Translations under genes and position numbers: made by a program
Part shown: positions 1 to 12,500 of the stretch, in pieces
How the letters are laid out: each line of letters begins with the position of its first letter
Numbering within the stretch: the stretch's first letter is position 1
The notes under the pieces: model-generated
Databases searched by the model: none
Told to the model about the DNA's origin: nothing
The model's input: the letters and a program-made list of their open reading frames with translations, nothing else
Source of the DNA: Symsagittifera roscoffensis
Lineage: Eukaryota; Xenacoelomorpha; Acoela; Convolutidae
DNA length: 60,000 bases
Direction of reading: 5' to 3'
NCBI RefSeq assembly: GCF_963678635.1
Contig: NC_087065.1
Location: forward strand, 72,799,345-72,859,344

Positions 1-60
1 AATTTCATTTTCTTACGTTTGATTTTTATCATAGTCATTCATATTTTTGTCGCAAGAGCT

Positions 61-77
61 GCGAAGCTCAGCTTCGC
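61..77. repeat. Perfect 8-bp inverted repeat with 1-base spacer
   Basis: GCGAAGCT, one C, then AGCTTCGC. It lies in the intron upstream of the terminal exon at 233. It could form a small hairpin, but no function is evident. Confidence 0.5.
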
Positions 78-232
78 CTTTGTGTTGACCTTCTATGGAG
101 GCTAAATGATTTCCCACTGTCATCAATTCCTTTCCCCGATAACAAACTACAGAAAGGAAGTTAAATATTTAAATAGAAGAAAAACAACGCTGCGTTATAC
201 AAAAATATCCAAAATAACTGTCTTTGTTCTAG

Positions 233-477
233 ATAGAAGACGCCGGAAAAAGAAGGCTGCTCACAAGTCCAGATCCAAATCCCCGGGTCGCAGTGGAGTC
301 GGGGAGTCTTCGGAGTCAGTCGTGGGGAGTGTGCAGATAATCGACACCAGTGGAGAGAAGTCAGATAGCAACAATGAGGGGGGCAAAAATATAAGAGAGA
401 AGAGTCCCCAGTCGAGCAAAAAGAAAAAGAAAAAGAAAGCGCATCGTAGCAGGACGCCCAGTCCAAACGAGGACTGA
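233..477 (+). CDS. Terminal coding exon of a Lys/Arg/Ser-rich protein (partial gene)
   Basis: A pyrimidine-rich tract ending in TCTTTGTTCTAG at 221-232 gives a clear splice acceptor. The exon then reads in phase 1 for about 81 codons to TGA at 475-477. The peptide is low complexity: it opens RRRRKKKAAHKSRSKSPGR, has an acidic/serine middle, then a run of seven lysines and an RSRTPSPNED end. The SP dipeptides among basic residues resemble SR-like phosphorylation sites. It is probably nuclear, but this is composition only and no domain is recognisable. Earlier exons lie left of the window. Composition and intron phase resemble the gene at 20.5-23.9 kb, so a paralogue is possible. The frame is open back to 106, but 106-232 is AT-rich and looks intronic. 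Confidence 0.6.
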
Positions 478-699
478 AAGCGACAGAAATGCAAAATTTT
501 TAAACGATGTTGATGATAAATGTTATTATTGAGATGGTTTTTGTTTTCTGAATCAAATTTTGCCCTCATTTTTTGTTTACGGTGGCGAAAGTTGTAGTAG
601 CAGAATATTTTTTAAGTCCTCCCTCTCTAAAATTTCTCCCTTTTCGTATAGAAAAGTTGTTTATGAGTTTTCATGATAAGTTGAATTGCAAATTAACAT

Positions 700-1330
700 T
701 CAATGAGGTTAGAATTTTTCGTTTGTTTGACCATCGACTGGGCAATATCCAGAGCCCTTGAAGGAGAAAAACTTGGAATTGCATTAGACGATATGGTTGA
801 TGCGGATCTGGATTTTGCAGATAACATCTGCCTGCTCGACAAAACCCGACAGACGCACAGAAGTTTCTTGATCAAGTGGCCGAAAACGCAGCGTACGTTG
901 GACTTGAAGTAACCAGACCAAGCTCTGCTCTCACAGCGATGTCCAGAAATTTACTGTCAATAACCAAGAGTTTAAAAGAGAAAAAGTTTTTTGGGAAGTA
1001 GAGTCCAACTGAATGGCGATATATCAAAAGATGTCAAAACCCAGAGAGGAAACGAAGGTCAAAACCCGGATAAGATTTGGAATCGAGGAAAGTTTTGATA
1101 GCAAAGAGTCCAAAATCTACAGCCTGCCTCAGAAAATTTTTGCTTCATGAGCAAAGAATTTGATATCAAACGGAGAGTGAGTGGATCGAATGATGCGAAG
1201 AGATGGCACAAAAAGGAAGCAGTTGAGAGCGTTGTTTCTGGATACCACTGCGGCGGGCAACAGGCAGCCTTGTCTCAAGTAGCCCGACCTGGGCATAGAG
1301 ATTCTTTCGTTGTGTTAACATAATTGTTGG
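700..1330 (+). mobile_element. Non-LTR retrotransposon (LINE) reverse-transcriptase relic
   Basis: The frame starting near 703 encodes an RT palm segment: IDWAISRALEGEKLGIALDD, then LDFADNICLLDK. This corresponds to the LINE block normally ending in FADD; here the second Asp of the catalytic pair has become Asn (codon AAC). After a frameshift near 865 the homology continues (LDQVAENAAYVGLEV), as expected downstream of the catalytic motif. Fragments resembling the next block (FTVNNQEFKRE, LNGDISKDVKTQ) follow with more frameshifts and stops to about 1320. The region is GC-richer than its surroundings. It is a dead 3' fragment; no 5' part, endonuclease or tail is visible. The clade cannot be assigned by eye. 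Confidence 0.75.
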
Positions 1331-1735
1331 CAAGTAAAAATACTCCTACTTCTTTTTAATTTGCAAAACCAAATGTTAAAAACCGTTTCGAAAGTTACAA
1401 AAGAAAAATTCCACAAGTTCCAAATAGTGATGTTGGTATCTTGCTATTTGTATTGCAGAGTTTGGCATTGTTTTGGTTTTTTCACTTTAAAATGATGTTT
1501 AAACGTAGATTACTTCGCGATTTTTGGCTCCGGATTATTTGTTTCTATTTTCAAAATTGGTTACTGAATATTAAAGACAAACACCGGCCTAATAGCATGT
1601 GGTCTTATCAGAATTTCCTTCTAAATAATGTATTTTGTCTGAATGAGGAATGTAATTTCCTGTTTGAATAAAATGAGTTTTTATGAAATTGTATGAGTAG
1701 TATATGTTGGAGCAACTCGTTGGGCGTAGGGGCTG
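1331..1735. other. AT-rich spacer, no gene seen
   Basis: A 76-codon open frame at 1441-1671 has no coding-like composition and no splice or family support. Nothing else is visible. Confidence 0.5.
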
Positions 1736-1739
1736 CTGA

Positions 1740-2110
1740 TCCCCATGTATTAACACAGGCTGTAGAGTATCCGGTCAGTACCCTATCTATTAACGTAGGG
1801 AATAGATTTCACAATGTATTAAGATAGGTTATAGGTTTCAGATGGTAAGTTTCGAGAAAAATTCTGGTTTTCGAAAAATGTTTGGCGCCCGATGTGCCAA
1901 TACAGCAATGTTTTCAGACGGGAAGTTTGAAAATCTGATGTATTAAGATAGGGTAGAGATTTCCCAATGTATTAGGATAGATAATAGCTTTTAATTGGTA
2001 AAATAGTAAATTTCGGGGAAAATTTTGGTTTTCAAAAAATGTTTGGTACTCGATTTTGCCGATACAGCAATTTTTAAAAACCAAACGGGAAGGTTAAAAA
2101 TCCTAAGTAA
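1740..2110 (+). repeat. Diverged tandem repeat, about 160-bp unit, with shorter TATTAA..TAGG motif
   Basis: A block containing GGTTTTC, AAAAATGTTTGG, a CGAT, GCCnATACAGCAAT and a CGGGAAG motif occurs at about 1865-1935 and again at about 2025-2095, offset about 160 bp. The shorter motif TATTAA(N2)TAGG recurs at 1747, 1787, 1818, 1942 and 1970. Copies are well diverged. Confidence 0.6.
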
Positions 2111-2159
2111 CATTAGATTTCTCAACGTCTTTTAATTAGTTTCAAATAGTAAGTTTCAG

Positions 2160-4870
2160 ATGGTAATTTTTTTAGAAAAATTTTCAGAAATCTCAAAATT
2201 TTGGCTGCTGAATAGTTAGTATCATGTTAAGATGAGAGAAAAACTAAAAAATTTGATCTAAGCCGAACCCATGCTGACACTCCCGAATTATCGGAACAAT
2301 CTTCAAAATTACCATATTTTTTGAACAAGTAATTTAAAATGCTTCAAATTAGAATCAGCAGCTACCCAATTTTTCCATTTAACACTTTTCATGTGTTTTC
2401 TTAACAGGTTTTTTGTCAAGTAAAGGTTAATTTAGTTATCAAAACCATTTCCAACCATCAATAATTCGAATCTTCCTAGTTTTTTGTCAATGATCAAAAT
2501 CAATGCAAATTCTAAAAAAAGTTCAAAATACTTGCTAAATTGACACAAACTCATATTTTATCCAAGTGTTTATCACAATTATCATAGTATTTCAACATGG
2601 GAAATAATGGAAGAACTTTCGGTTTAATTGCACTCTTGTACCTCAACTCCAAAGATCTTCTGCTTATCAAACTGTATTAGTTTTGAACGGATCTTGGTAA
2701 AAGCTAAACATAAGCATTTTAGAAATTAGTTATATTTCAGCTAATTTTTTTTCATAACTGTTTATAACCTCTCTTTTGCTTCTACAAGATAGTTTTATCA
2801 TGCTTTTTCCAAAGAAGTCTAATGTTCTAATTTATTTCCTGCTTTCTGCTTTATATATGTCTCGCTAGTGAACTCACTTTGCATGAAAATTTAGGCAGCA
2901 CAAAGGAATTTAGAGATAATATAGTATCAATTGACCGAACAGTTTGCTGGTAGAGATTAAGTTAGTGGTAAACCTCAAACGCCGGAGTAATGCCTTGCAT
3001 TTTAAACAAAATTACATTAAGCAGATAAAATTTCTCTAATTCAGAAAGTACTTTGATTTTTGTCAGCAGAAAAACATTTTTTCTTAAAAATACTAAATAC
3101 TTAAAAAACATTCATAAAGTCTTTTTAATCTTGATTTTTTTCAAAATTGCCAAACACCGGTTAACTGAGAAAGAATTGAAACCATTTAAAGCATTCAAAA
3201 AAGAATCGATAAGCACATGGTAGAAAAAGAATTTTTAGGTGACGTTATACGAAAAAATAGATGAATGAAATCAGAGCAAATCTAATGGATATTATCTGAA
3301 AGTTTTTGTGGCAGACCTTTCTTGGGAGTTTCATAACTGAAATACAAATAGAGTTTTGCAAGAAAACTAGGCTTTCTGCTTTTTCTTAAGTCTACCAAAA
3401 ATATCTTAAATATCGAATCAATTGAGAGAATAAACATAATTTTAATCCAGCTCAACCTATGATAATTTCTCTAAAAAAATTTTACAGCCTTTTTTTATAT
3501 ATATTTTTTAACAAAATAAATAAATGTAGATCTTGAAAGCAATTTTTAGATTTATGCGTCATATATCTTCCATAGGAACTATTGTTGCTTGTTTTCAACA
3601 AAAGTTTTTGATGATTTAGTGGAAAAATGTATCAATTGAACGAACATTTTTGAGTTGCTTAGTGTGAAAGAAAGAAAGCAACATAATTCATCAAAGTTAA
3701 CAAAAACTCCAATGAATTACAAATAATTACCATATTTGACTGTTTTTAAGCTGGAAAACTATCTTTGCAACCATCGTTACAAAATCCAAAGCAAAGGTGA
3801 CACCAAAAACTCCATTTGCTGAGAACCTTTGGAAAAATTTCTGAACCAGATAACTCTATGTTCTTGCTTTAAACCTAATTTTTAATTTTGAAGTAGGTTT
3901 CAAGTGCAGTCGTATGTATATTATCATCTGGAAATGTTCAACGTCGAACAAAATTATCCAAATGTTCATCTTTTTACTGTCAGTTATCAAAAACAACAAA
4001 AAAATTATGACTTTCGATGAATAAGCCATCATTTATCTGCTTGAGAACGCGCTACTCTATGAACTGAATCAAAACACTGAACTAGGAAGTTTACAAAAAG
4101 ATAGATAGGCAAAACGAATCAACTTTTCGATGATATATAGTTATCCGCTACTTTTGTTACAATTTTTTTTTAGCAAAAACGTATCCATTTAATAGCTCAT
4201 TCGTTTTTTAGTGCAGTTTCTGTAAAATAAATTCCCGTAAGCAAGCCGCCAATGCAGTTCTCTGTCGATTTAAAATTTTTGGATCGATTTCCATTGAGAG
4301 TTCACAAAAATTTGAATCCGGTTATCACTCGAGTTGGTTTTATCATCAATCCGAACCTTTGAACAAAAGCATAAAAAAAACAATTGAGAAATGCGTTGAA
4401 AATATTTCATAGTATTCAGTAGAATTTTTTTAAAATAAAATTTATCAAATTACTAGAACTCTATCAAAACTGTACAGATATCTAGATTTTTTCAGGCTGC
4501 AATATCTCATATAAATTTTTATTTGCTATGTTTAATATTTTTAATATAAATGTTCGATCGTACTTTCTCGTGGAGTGTGTTCGGAGCTTAATGAGCTTGT
4601 TTTGCATAACACCTTGAATAACATTATTTTGACTAGTAAAAGCTAATTATCCTATTAATTAAGATATGGAATCGATTTCTCAAGGTAAGGTCCTATAATT
4701 AGTTTTAGAGTTAGTTAGTTTTTAGTTAGTCTATATTTAGTTCTATAGTCTATAGCTCTATAATTAGTTTTTAGTATCAGAGTAAGTTTCAGATGGTAAG
4801 TTTTTGTGCAAACATTTCAAGTTTTCGGAAAAAATCTCAAGTTCTTGAAAAAATCTAAATTTTTGGAAAA
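2160..4870 (+). repeat. Satellite monomer A1
   Basis: First type-A copy. It differs from the copies starting at 5690 and 9970 by scattered substitutions and small indels, so it is older than the 4.28-kb duplication. Its 3' edge (about 4690-4780) is a degenerate TTAGTT/CTATAG simple stretch shared at 8215 and 12495. Confidence 0.75.
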
Positions 4871-5690
4871 ATTTTTAGAAATCTCAAGTCTTTCACATGA
4901 AATCAAATAAAAAAAAAACAACAGTTATTATGTGAAAAAGCAATTTTTTTGAATAATTGGTGTCATGTTCAGACAGTGACACAAAACTATGGTTAAAAAT
5001 TCTACTTTTTTTCGTTTTTCCTCAAAAAGAAAGAAAAACTAAAAAATTTGATCTATTTTAAGATAAAAAGCTTATTTTATAGTGTTGTGACTCAGCATCT
5101 ATCCATTTTTTCCGCTTTCTTATCTGTTTTTAACAGGATTTTTGTCAAAATAAAGGTGAATTTAGTTATCAAAACCATTCCAATTGATCAATAATAACAA
5201 TAGTAAGTGAAATTTTCTGATAAAATAAGTTCTTGATTCGAATCTTCCTAGTTTTTTTGTCAATAGTTATAGTGTCACGCTAGTCAATTCACTTTGCATG
5301 AACATTTAGGCAGCACAAAGGAATTTAGAGATAACAGCGTATCAATTAAACGAACTATTTGGTGGTAGAGGTGAAATTAATCGAGTAACTACCCTCAGCA
5401 GTAATACAATTTTGTTACCAATAACAATCGAATACTAACAAAATATTCGTAAAGTCTGGTTTTAATATTGATTTTGGTGCAAAATTTTATATACCGGTTA
5501 AGTGAGAGAGAATTGAAACCATTTAAAGAATTCAAAATCGAATTTATGGTAGAAATGGAGTTTATAAGTGTGGTCTTGAAAAAAAATTGATGAATAAGAT
5601 TTCGGAATTCTCAAAATTTAGACTAAGTTTTGGCTAAATTTCTAATCATGAAAAAATCAAAGCTATATTATGTGGAAAGAGTGAAAACCC
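4870..5690 (+). repeat. Satellite monomer B1, truncated
   Basis: It shares type-B landmarks (GTGTCATGTTCAGACA, GTGTTGTGA, TGGTGGTAGAGGTGAAATTAAT) but ends after about 0.8 kb, where type-A sequence resumes. Part is also deleted relative to the copy starting at 8440. Confidence 0.65.
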
Positions 5691-8600
5691 AAACTGCTGA
5701 ATAATTAGTATCATGTTAAGATAAAAGAAAAACTAAAAAATTTGATCTAAGCCGAACCTATGCTTACACTCCCAAATTATCGAAAACATCTTCAAAATTA
5801 CCATATTTTCTGAACATGTAAGTTAAAATGCTTCAAATTAGAATCAGCAGCTACCCAATTTTTCCATTTAACACTTTTCATGTGTTTTCTTAACAGGTTT
5901 TTTGTCAAGTAAAGGTTAAGTTAGTTATCAAAACCATTTCCAACCATCAATAATTCGAATCTTCCTAGTTTTTTGTCAATGATCAAAATCAATGCAAATT
6001 CTAAAAAAAGTTCAAAATACTTGCTAAATTGACACAAACTCAAATTTTATCCAAGCGTTTATCACAATTATCATAGAATTTTAACATGGGAAATAATGGA
6101 AGAAATTTTGGTTTACTTGCACTCTTGTACTTCAACTCCAAAGATTTTCTGCTTATCAAACTGTATTAGTTTTGAACGGACTTGGTAAAAGCTAAACATA
6201 CGCATTTTAGAAATTAGTTATGTTTCAGCTAAATTTTTTCATAACTGTTTATAACCTCTCTTTTGCTTCTACAAGATAAATTATCATGCTTTTTGCAAAG
6301 AAATCTTATGTTCTAATTTATTTCCTGCTTTCTGCTTTATATAGTGTCTCGCCAGTGAACTCACTTTGCATGAAAATTTAGGCAGCACAAAGGAATTTAG
6401 AGATAATTCAGTATCGATTGAGCGAACAATTTGCCGGTAGAGAATAAGTTAGTGGTAAACCTCAAACGCCGGGATAAAAGCTTGCATTTTGTACAACTTT
6501 ACATTTAGCCGATAAAATTTCTCTAATTGAGAAAATACTTTGAATTTTGTCAGCAGAAAAACAATTTTTCTTAAGAATATTAAATACTTAAAAAACACTC
6601 GTAAAGTTTTTTTAATCTTGATTTTTTTTCCAATATTGCTAAACACCGATTAATTTAGAAAGAATTGAAATCATTTAAAGCATTCAAAAACGAATCGATA
6701 AGCACATGGTAGAAAGGGAATTTTTAGGTGAAGTTATATGAAAAAATTGATGAATGAATTCAGAGCAAATCTAATGGATATTATCTGAAAAACTTTATGG
6801 TAGACCTTTCTTGGGAGTTTCATAACTGAAATACAAATAGAGTTTTGCAATAAAAATAGGTTTTCTGCTTTTTCTTAAAGCTACCAAAACTATCTTAAAT
6901 ATCATGTCAATTGAGAGAATAAACATACTTTTAATTCTGCTAGAATAATCAGTTGCTGAAAACTATCCAGCTCAACCTATGATAATTTCTCTAAAAAAAT
7001 ATTACAGCATAATTTTTATATATATTTTTAATCAAAATAAATAAATGTAGATCTTGAAAGCAATTTTTTTTATTTATGCGTCGTCTATCTTCCATAAGAA
7101 CTATTGTTGCTTGTTTTCAACAAAAGTTTTTAATGATTTAGTGGAAAAATGTATCAATTGAACGATCATTTTCGAGTTGCTTAGTGTGAAAGAAAGAAAG
7201 CAACCTAATTCATCAAAGTTAACAAAAACTTCAATGAGTTCCACATAATTACCCATATTTGACTGTTTTTAAGCTGGAAATTTATCTTTGCAACCATCGT
7301 TACAAAATCCAAAGCAAAGATGACACCAAAAACTCCATTTGCTGAGAACCTTTGGAAAAATTTCTGAACCAGATAAATCTATGTTCTTGCTTTGAACCTA
7401 ATTTTTAATTTTGAAGTAGGTTTCAAGTGCAGTCTTATGTATATTATCATCTGGAAATGTTCAACGCCGAACAAAATTATCCAAATGTTCCTTTTTACTG
7501 TCAGTTATCAAAAACAACAAAAAAATTATGACTTTCGATGAATAAGCCATCATTTATCTGCTTGAAATTGCGCTACTCTATGAACTGAAACAAAACACTG
7601 ATTTAGGAAGTTTACAAAAAGATAGATAGGCAAAACGAATCAATTTTTGATGATATATAGTTATCCGCTACTTTTTTACAATTTTTTTTTAGCAAAAACG
7701 TATCCATCTAATAGCTCATTCGTTTTTAGTGCAGTTTCTGTAGAACCAAATCCCGTAAGTAAGCCGCCACTGCAGTTCTCTGTCGATTTAAAGTTTTTGG
7801 ATCAATTTTCATTGAGAGTTCACAAAAATTTGAATCCGGTTATCACTCGAGTTGGTTTTATCATCGATCAGAACCTTTGAACAAAAGCATAAAAGAACAA
7901 TTGAGAAATGCGTTGGAAATATTTCATAGTATTCACTAGAATTTTTTTAAAATAAAATTTATCAAATTACTATAACTCTATCAAAATTGTACAGATTTCT
8001 AGATTTTTTCAGGGTGCAATATCTCATAAAAGTTTTTATTTGCTATGTTTACTATTTTTGATTATAAATGTTCGATCGTACTTTCTCGTTGAGTGTGTTT
8101 GGAGGCTACTGAGCTTGTTTTGCATAACACCTTGAATAACTTTATTTTGACAAGTAAAAGCTAAACATCCTAATAATTAAGATATGGAATCGATTTCTCA
8201 AGGTCCTATAATTAGTTTTAGAATTAGTTAGTTTTTAGTTAGTCTATTATTAGTTCTATAGTCTATAGTTCTATATTAAATTTTTAGTATTAGGGTAAAT
8301 TTCAGATGGTAAGTTTTTTTGCAACATTTCAAGTTTCCGGAAAAAATCTCAAGCTCTTGAAAAAATCTAAATTTTTGGAAACATTTTCAGAAATCTCAAG
8401 TCTTTCACATCAAATCAAATCATAAAAAAACCAACGGTTATTATGTGAAAAGAGTGAAAAACCAATTTTTTGAATACTTGGTGTCATGTTCAGACAATGA
8501 CACAAAACTATGATTAAAAATTTTACTTTTTTCGTTTTTTCTCAAAAAGAAAGCAAAACTATAAACTTAAGATAAAATGCTTATTTTATAGTGTTGTGAA

Positions 8601-9591
8601 ACCTAGAAACAACGCTCAGACCAGCCAAAACCATGCTAAAATATTCAAATTATCGTAACAATCGTGAAAGTTATCATATTTTTTGAAGAAAACAGTACAT
8701 GTGCTCCAAATTAGACTCAGCATCTATCCATTTTTTCCACTTTACACCTTTCTTATGTATTTTTAACACGATTTTTGTCAAAGTAAAGGTGAATTTAGTT
8801 ATCAAAACCATTCCAATTGATCAATAATAGCAATAGTAAGTGAAATTTTATGAAAAAATAAGTTCTTGATTCGAATCTTTCTAGTTTTTTTGTCAATAGT
8901 TATAGTGTCTCGCTAGTCACTCACTTTGCATGAAAATTTAGGCAGCACAAAGGAATTTAGAGATAACATAGTATCAATTAAACGAACTATTTGGTGGTAG
9001 AGGTGAAATTAATGGTAAACATCAAAACCCTAAATTTTTTCTTGTATTTGTACAAGCTTACGCTTAGCAGATAAAACTTCTCTAATCGAGTAACTACTTT
9101 AAACTTTGTCAGCAGAAATACAATTGTTTACCAATAACAATCGAATACTAACAAAAAATTCGTAAAGTCTGTTTTTAATATTGATTTTGGTGCAAAATTT
9201 GATATACCGGTTAAGTGAGAGAGTATTGAAACCATTTAAAAAATTCAAAATCGAATTTATGGTAGAAATGGAGTTTATAGGTGTGGTCTTGAAAAGAAAA
9301 ATTGATGAATAAAATCAGATTAAATTTAATGGATTTCATCTCAAATTTTTTATGGCCAATATTTCTTAGTAGTTTCATAACTGAAACACAAATAAAATTT
9401 CAATTTCGCAACGAAAAATAGCTCTGACCTTCAGCTTTTTTTAAGGCTACAAAAGTATTATTTTTTTGAAATTTAACTCATGAACATACGAAAAAACAGG
9501 GCCACAAAACTGCAAAAATTAAGCAATTTTTTTTATAAATCTTCAGCAAACTTGATTCCACATAAATCTATAGTATCTCCTATTTTTTCAA
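5317..9591 (+). repeat. 4.28-kb segmental tandem duplication, copy 1
   Basis: Every line from AAAGGAATTTAGAG at 5317 to TATTTTTTCAA at about 9591 recurs 4278-4281 bases further on. By eye I found about ten substitutions and a few homopolymer length changes. Examples: GCGTATCAATTAAA against GAGTATCAAATAAA at the left edge, and one extra A in the A-run after GTCTTG near 5575. Confidence 0.9.
7740..7880 (+). other. Conserved peptide-like stretch within satellite monomers
   Basis: The monomer starting at 5690 has an open frame ending VITRVGFIIDQNL then TGA at 7880. The copy near 12160 is identical. The copy near 15100 preserves NPVITRVGFIINQNL in a different frame context, and the copy near 4330 preserves most of it. 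A shifted frame continues NKSIKEQLRNALEIF. This pattern resembles the segment after the palm of some LINE reverse transcriptases (LGF.ID..L), but similarity is too short to claim. It suggests the monomer descends partly from coding sequence. Confidence 0.25.
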
Positions 9592-9594
9592 TAT

Positions 9595-12500
9595 AAAGGA
9601 ATTTAGAGATAACAGAGTATCAAATAAACGAACTATTTGGTGGTAGAGGTGAAATTAATCGAGTAACTACCCTCAGCAGTAATACAATTTTGTTACCAAT
9701 AACAATCGAATACTAACAAAATATTCGTAAAGTCTGGTTTTAATATTGATTTTGGTGCAAAATTTTATATACCGGTTAAATGAGAGAGAATTGAAACCAT
9801 TTAAAGAATTCAAAATCGAATTTATGGTAGAAATGGAGTTTATAAGTGTGGTCTTGAAAAAAAAATTGATGAATAAGATTTCGGAATTCTCAAAATTTAG
9901 ACTAAGTTTTGGCTAAATTTCTAATCATGAAAAAATCAAAACTATATTATGTGGAAAGAGTGAAAACCCAAACTGCTGAATAATTAGTATCATGTTAAGA
10001 TAAAAGAAAAACTAAAAAATTTGATCTAAGCCGAACCCATGCTTACACTCCCAAATTATCGAAAACATCTTCAAAATTACCATATTTTCTGAACATGTAA
10101 GTTAAAATGCTTCAAATTAGAATCAGCAGCTACCCAATTTTTCCATTTAACACTTTTCATGTGTTTTCTTAACAGGTTTTTTGTCAAGTAAAGGTTAAGT
10201 TAGTTATCAAAACCATTTCCAACCATCAATAATTCGAATCTTCCTAGTTTTTTGTCAATGATCAAAATCAATGCAAATTCTAAAAAAAGTTCAAAATACT
10301 TGCTAAATTGACACAAACTCAAATTTTATCCAAGCGTTTATCACAATTATCATAGAATTTTAACATGGGAAATAATGGAAGAAATTTTGGTTTACTTGCA
10401 CTCTTGTACTTCAACTCCAAAGATTTTCTGCTTATCAAACTGTATTAGTTTTGAACGGACTTGGTAAAAGCTAAACATACGCATTTTAGAAATTAGTTAT
10501 GTTTCAGCTAAATTTTTTCATAACTGTTTATAACCTCTCTTTTGCTTCTACAAGATAAATTATCATGCTTTTTGCAAAGAAATCTTATGTTCTAATTTAT
10601 TTCCTGCTTTCTGCTTTATATAGTGTCTCGCCAGTGAACTCACTTTGCATGAAAATTTAGGCAGCACAAAGGAATTTAGAGATAATTCAGTATCGATTGA
10701 GCGAACAATTTGCCGGTAGAGAATAAGTTAGTGGTAAACCTCAAACGCCGGGATAAAAGCTTGCATTTTGTACAACTTTACATTTAGCCGATAAAATTTC
10801 TCTAATTGAGAAAATACTTTGAATTTTGTCAGCAGAAAAACAATTTTTCTTAAGAATATTAAATACTTAAAAAACACTCGTAAAGTTTTTTTAATCTTGA
10901 TTTTTTTTCCAATATTGCTAAACACCGATTAATTTAGAAAGAATTGAAATCATTTAAAGCATTCAAAAACGAATCGATAAGCACATGGTAGAAAGGGAAT
11001 TTTTAGGTGAAGTTATATGAAAAAATTGATGAATGAATTCAGAGCAAATCTAATGGATATTATCTGAAAAACTTTATGGTAGACCTTTCTTGGGAGTTTC
11101 ATAACTGAAATACAAATAGAGTTTTGCAATAAAAATAGGTTTTCTGCTTTTTCTTAAAGCTACCAAAACTATCTTAAATATCATGTCAATTGAGAGAATA
11201 AACATACTTTTAATTCTGCTAGAATAATCAGTTGCTGAAAACTAACCAGCTCAACCTATGATAATTTCTCTAAAAAAATATTACAGCATAATTTTTATAT
11301 ATATTTTTAATCAAAATAAATAAATGTAGATCTTGAAAGCAATTTTTTTTATTTATGCATCGTCTATCTTCCATAAGAACTATTGTTGCTTGTTTTCAAC
11401 AAAAGTTTTTAATGATTTAGTGGAAAAATGTATCAATTGAACGATCATTTTCGAGTTGCTTAGTGTGAAAGAAAGAAAGCAACCTAATTCATCAAAGTTA
11501 ACAAAAACTTCAATGAGTTCCACATAATTACCCATATTTGACTGTTTTTAAGCTGGAAATTTATCTTTGCAACCATCGTTACAAAATCCAAAGCAAAGAT
11601 GACACCAAAAACTCCATTTGCTGAGAACCTTTGGAAAAATTTCTGAACCAGATAAATCTATGTTCTTGCTTTGAACCTAATTTTTAATTTTGAAGTAGGT
11701 TTCAAGTGCAGTCTTATGTATATTATCATCTGGAAATGTTCAACGCCGAACAAAATTATCCAAATGTTCCTTTTTACTGTCAGTTATCAAAAACAACAAA
11801 AAAATTATGACTTTCGATGAATAAGCCATCATTTATCTGCTTGAAATTGCGCTACTCTATGAACTGAAACAAAACACTGATTTAGGAAGTTTACAAAAAG
11901 ATAGATAGGCAAAACGAATCAATTTTTGATGATATATAGTTATCCGCTACTTTTTTACAATTTTTTTTTTAGCAAAAACGTATCCATCTAATAGCTCATT
12001 CGTTTTTAGTGCAGTTTCTGTAGAACCAAATCCCGTAAGTAAGCCGCCACTGCAGTTCTCTGTCGATTTAAAGTTTTTGGATCAATTTTCATTGAGAGTT
12101 CACAAAAATTTGAATCCGGTTATCACTCGAGTTGGTTTTATCATCGATCAGAACCTTTGAACAAAAGCATAAAAGAACAATTGAGAAATGCGTTGGAAAT
12201 ATTTCATAGTATTCACTAGAATTTTTTTTAAATAAAATTTATCAAATTACTATAACTCTATCAAAATTGTACAGATTTCTAGATTTTTTCAGGGTGCAAT
12301 ATCTCATAAAAGTTTTTATTTGCTATGTTTACTATTTTTGATTATAAATGTTCGATCGTACTTTCTCGTTGAGTGTGTTTGGAGGCTACTGAGCTTGTTT
12401 TGCATAACACCTTGAATAACTTTATTTTGACAAGTAAAAGCTAAACATCCTAATAATTAAGATATGGAATCGATTTCTCAAGGTCCTATAATTAGTTTTA

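Noticed and set aside
6449-6646. Identical 65-codon minus-strand frames at 6449-6646 and 10728-10925 as a conserved gene
   Set aside because: Identity follows from the 4.28-kb DNA duplication. The peptide is Lys/Phe/Ile-rich, as expected of AT-rich non-coding DNA, and is not open in the older monomer near 2975.
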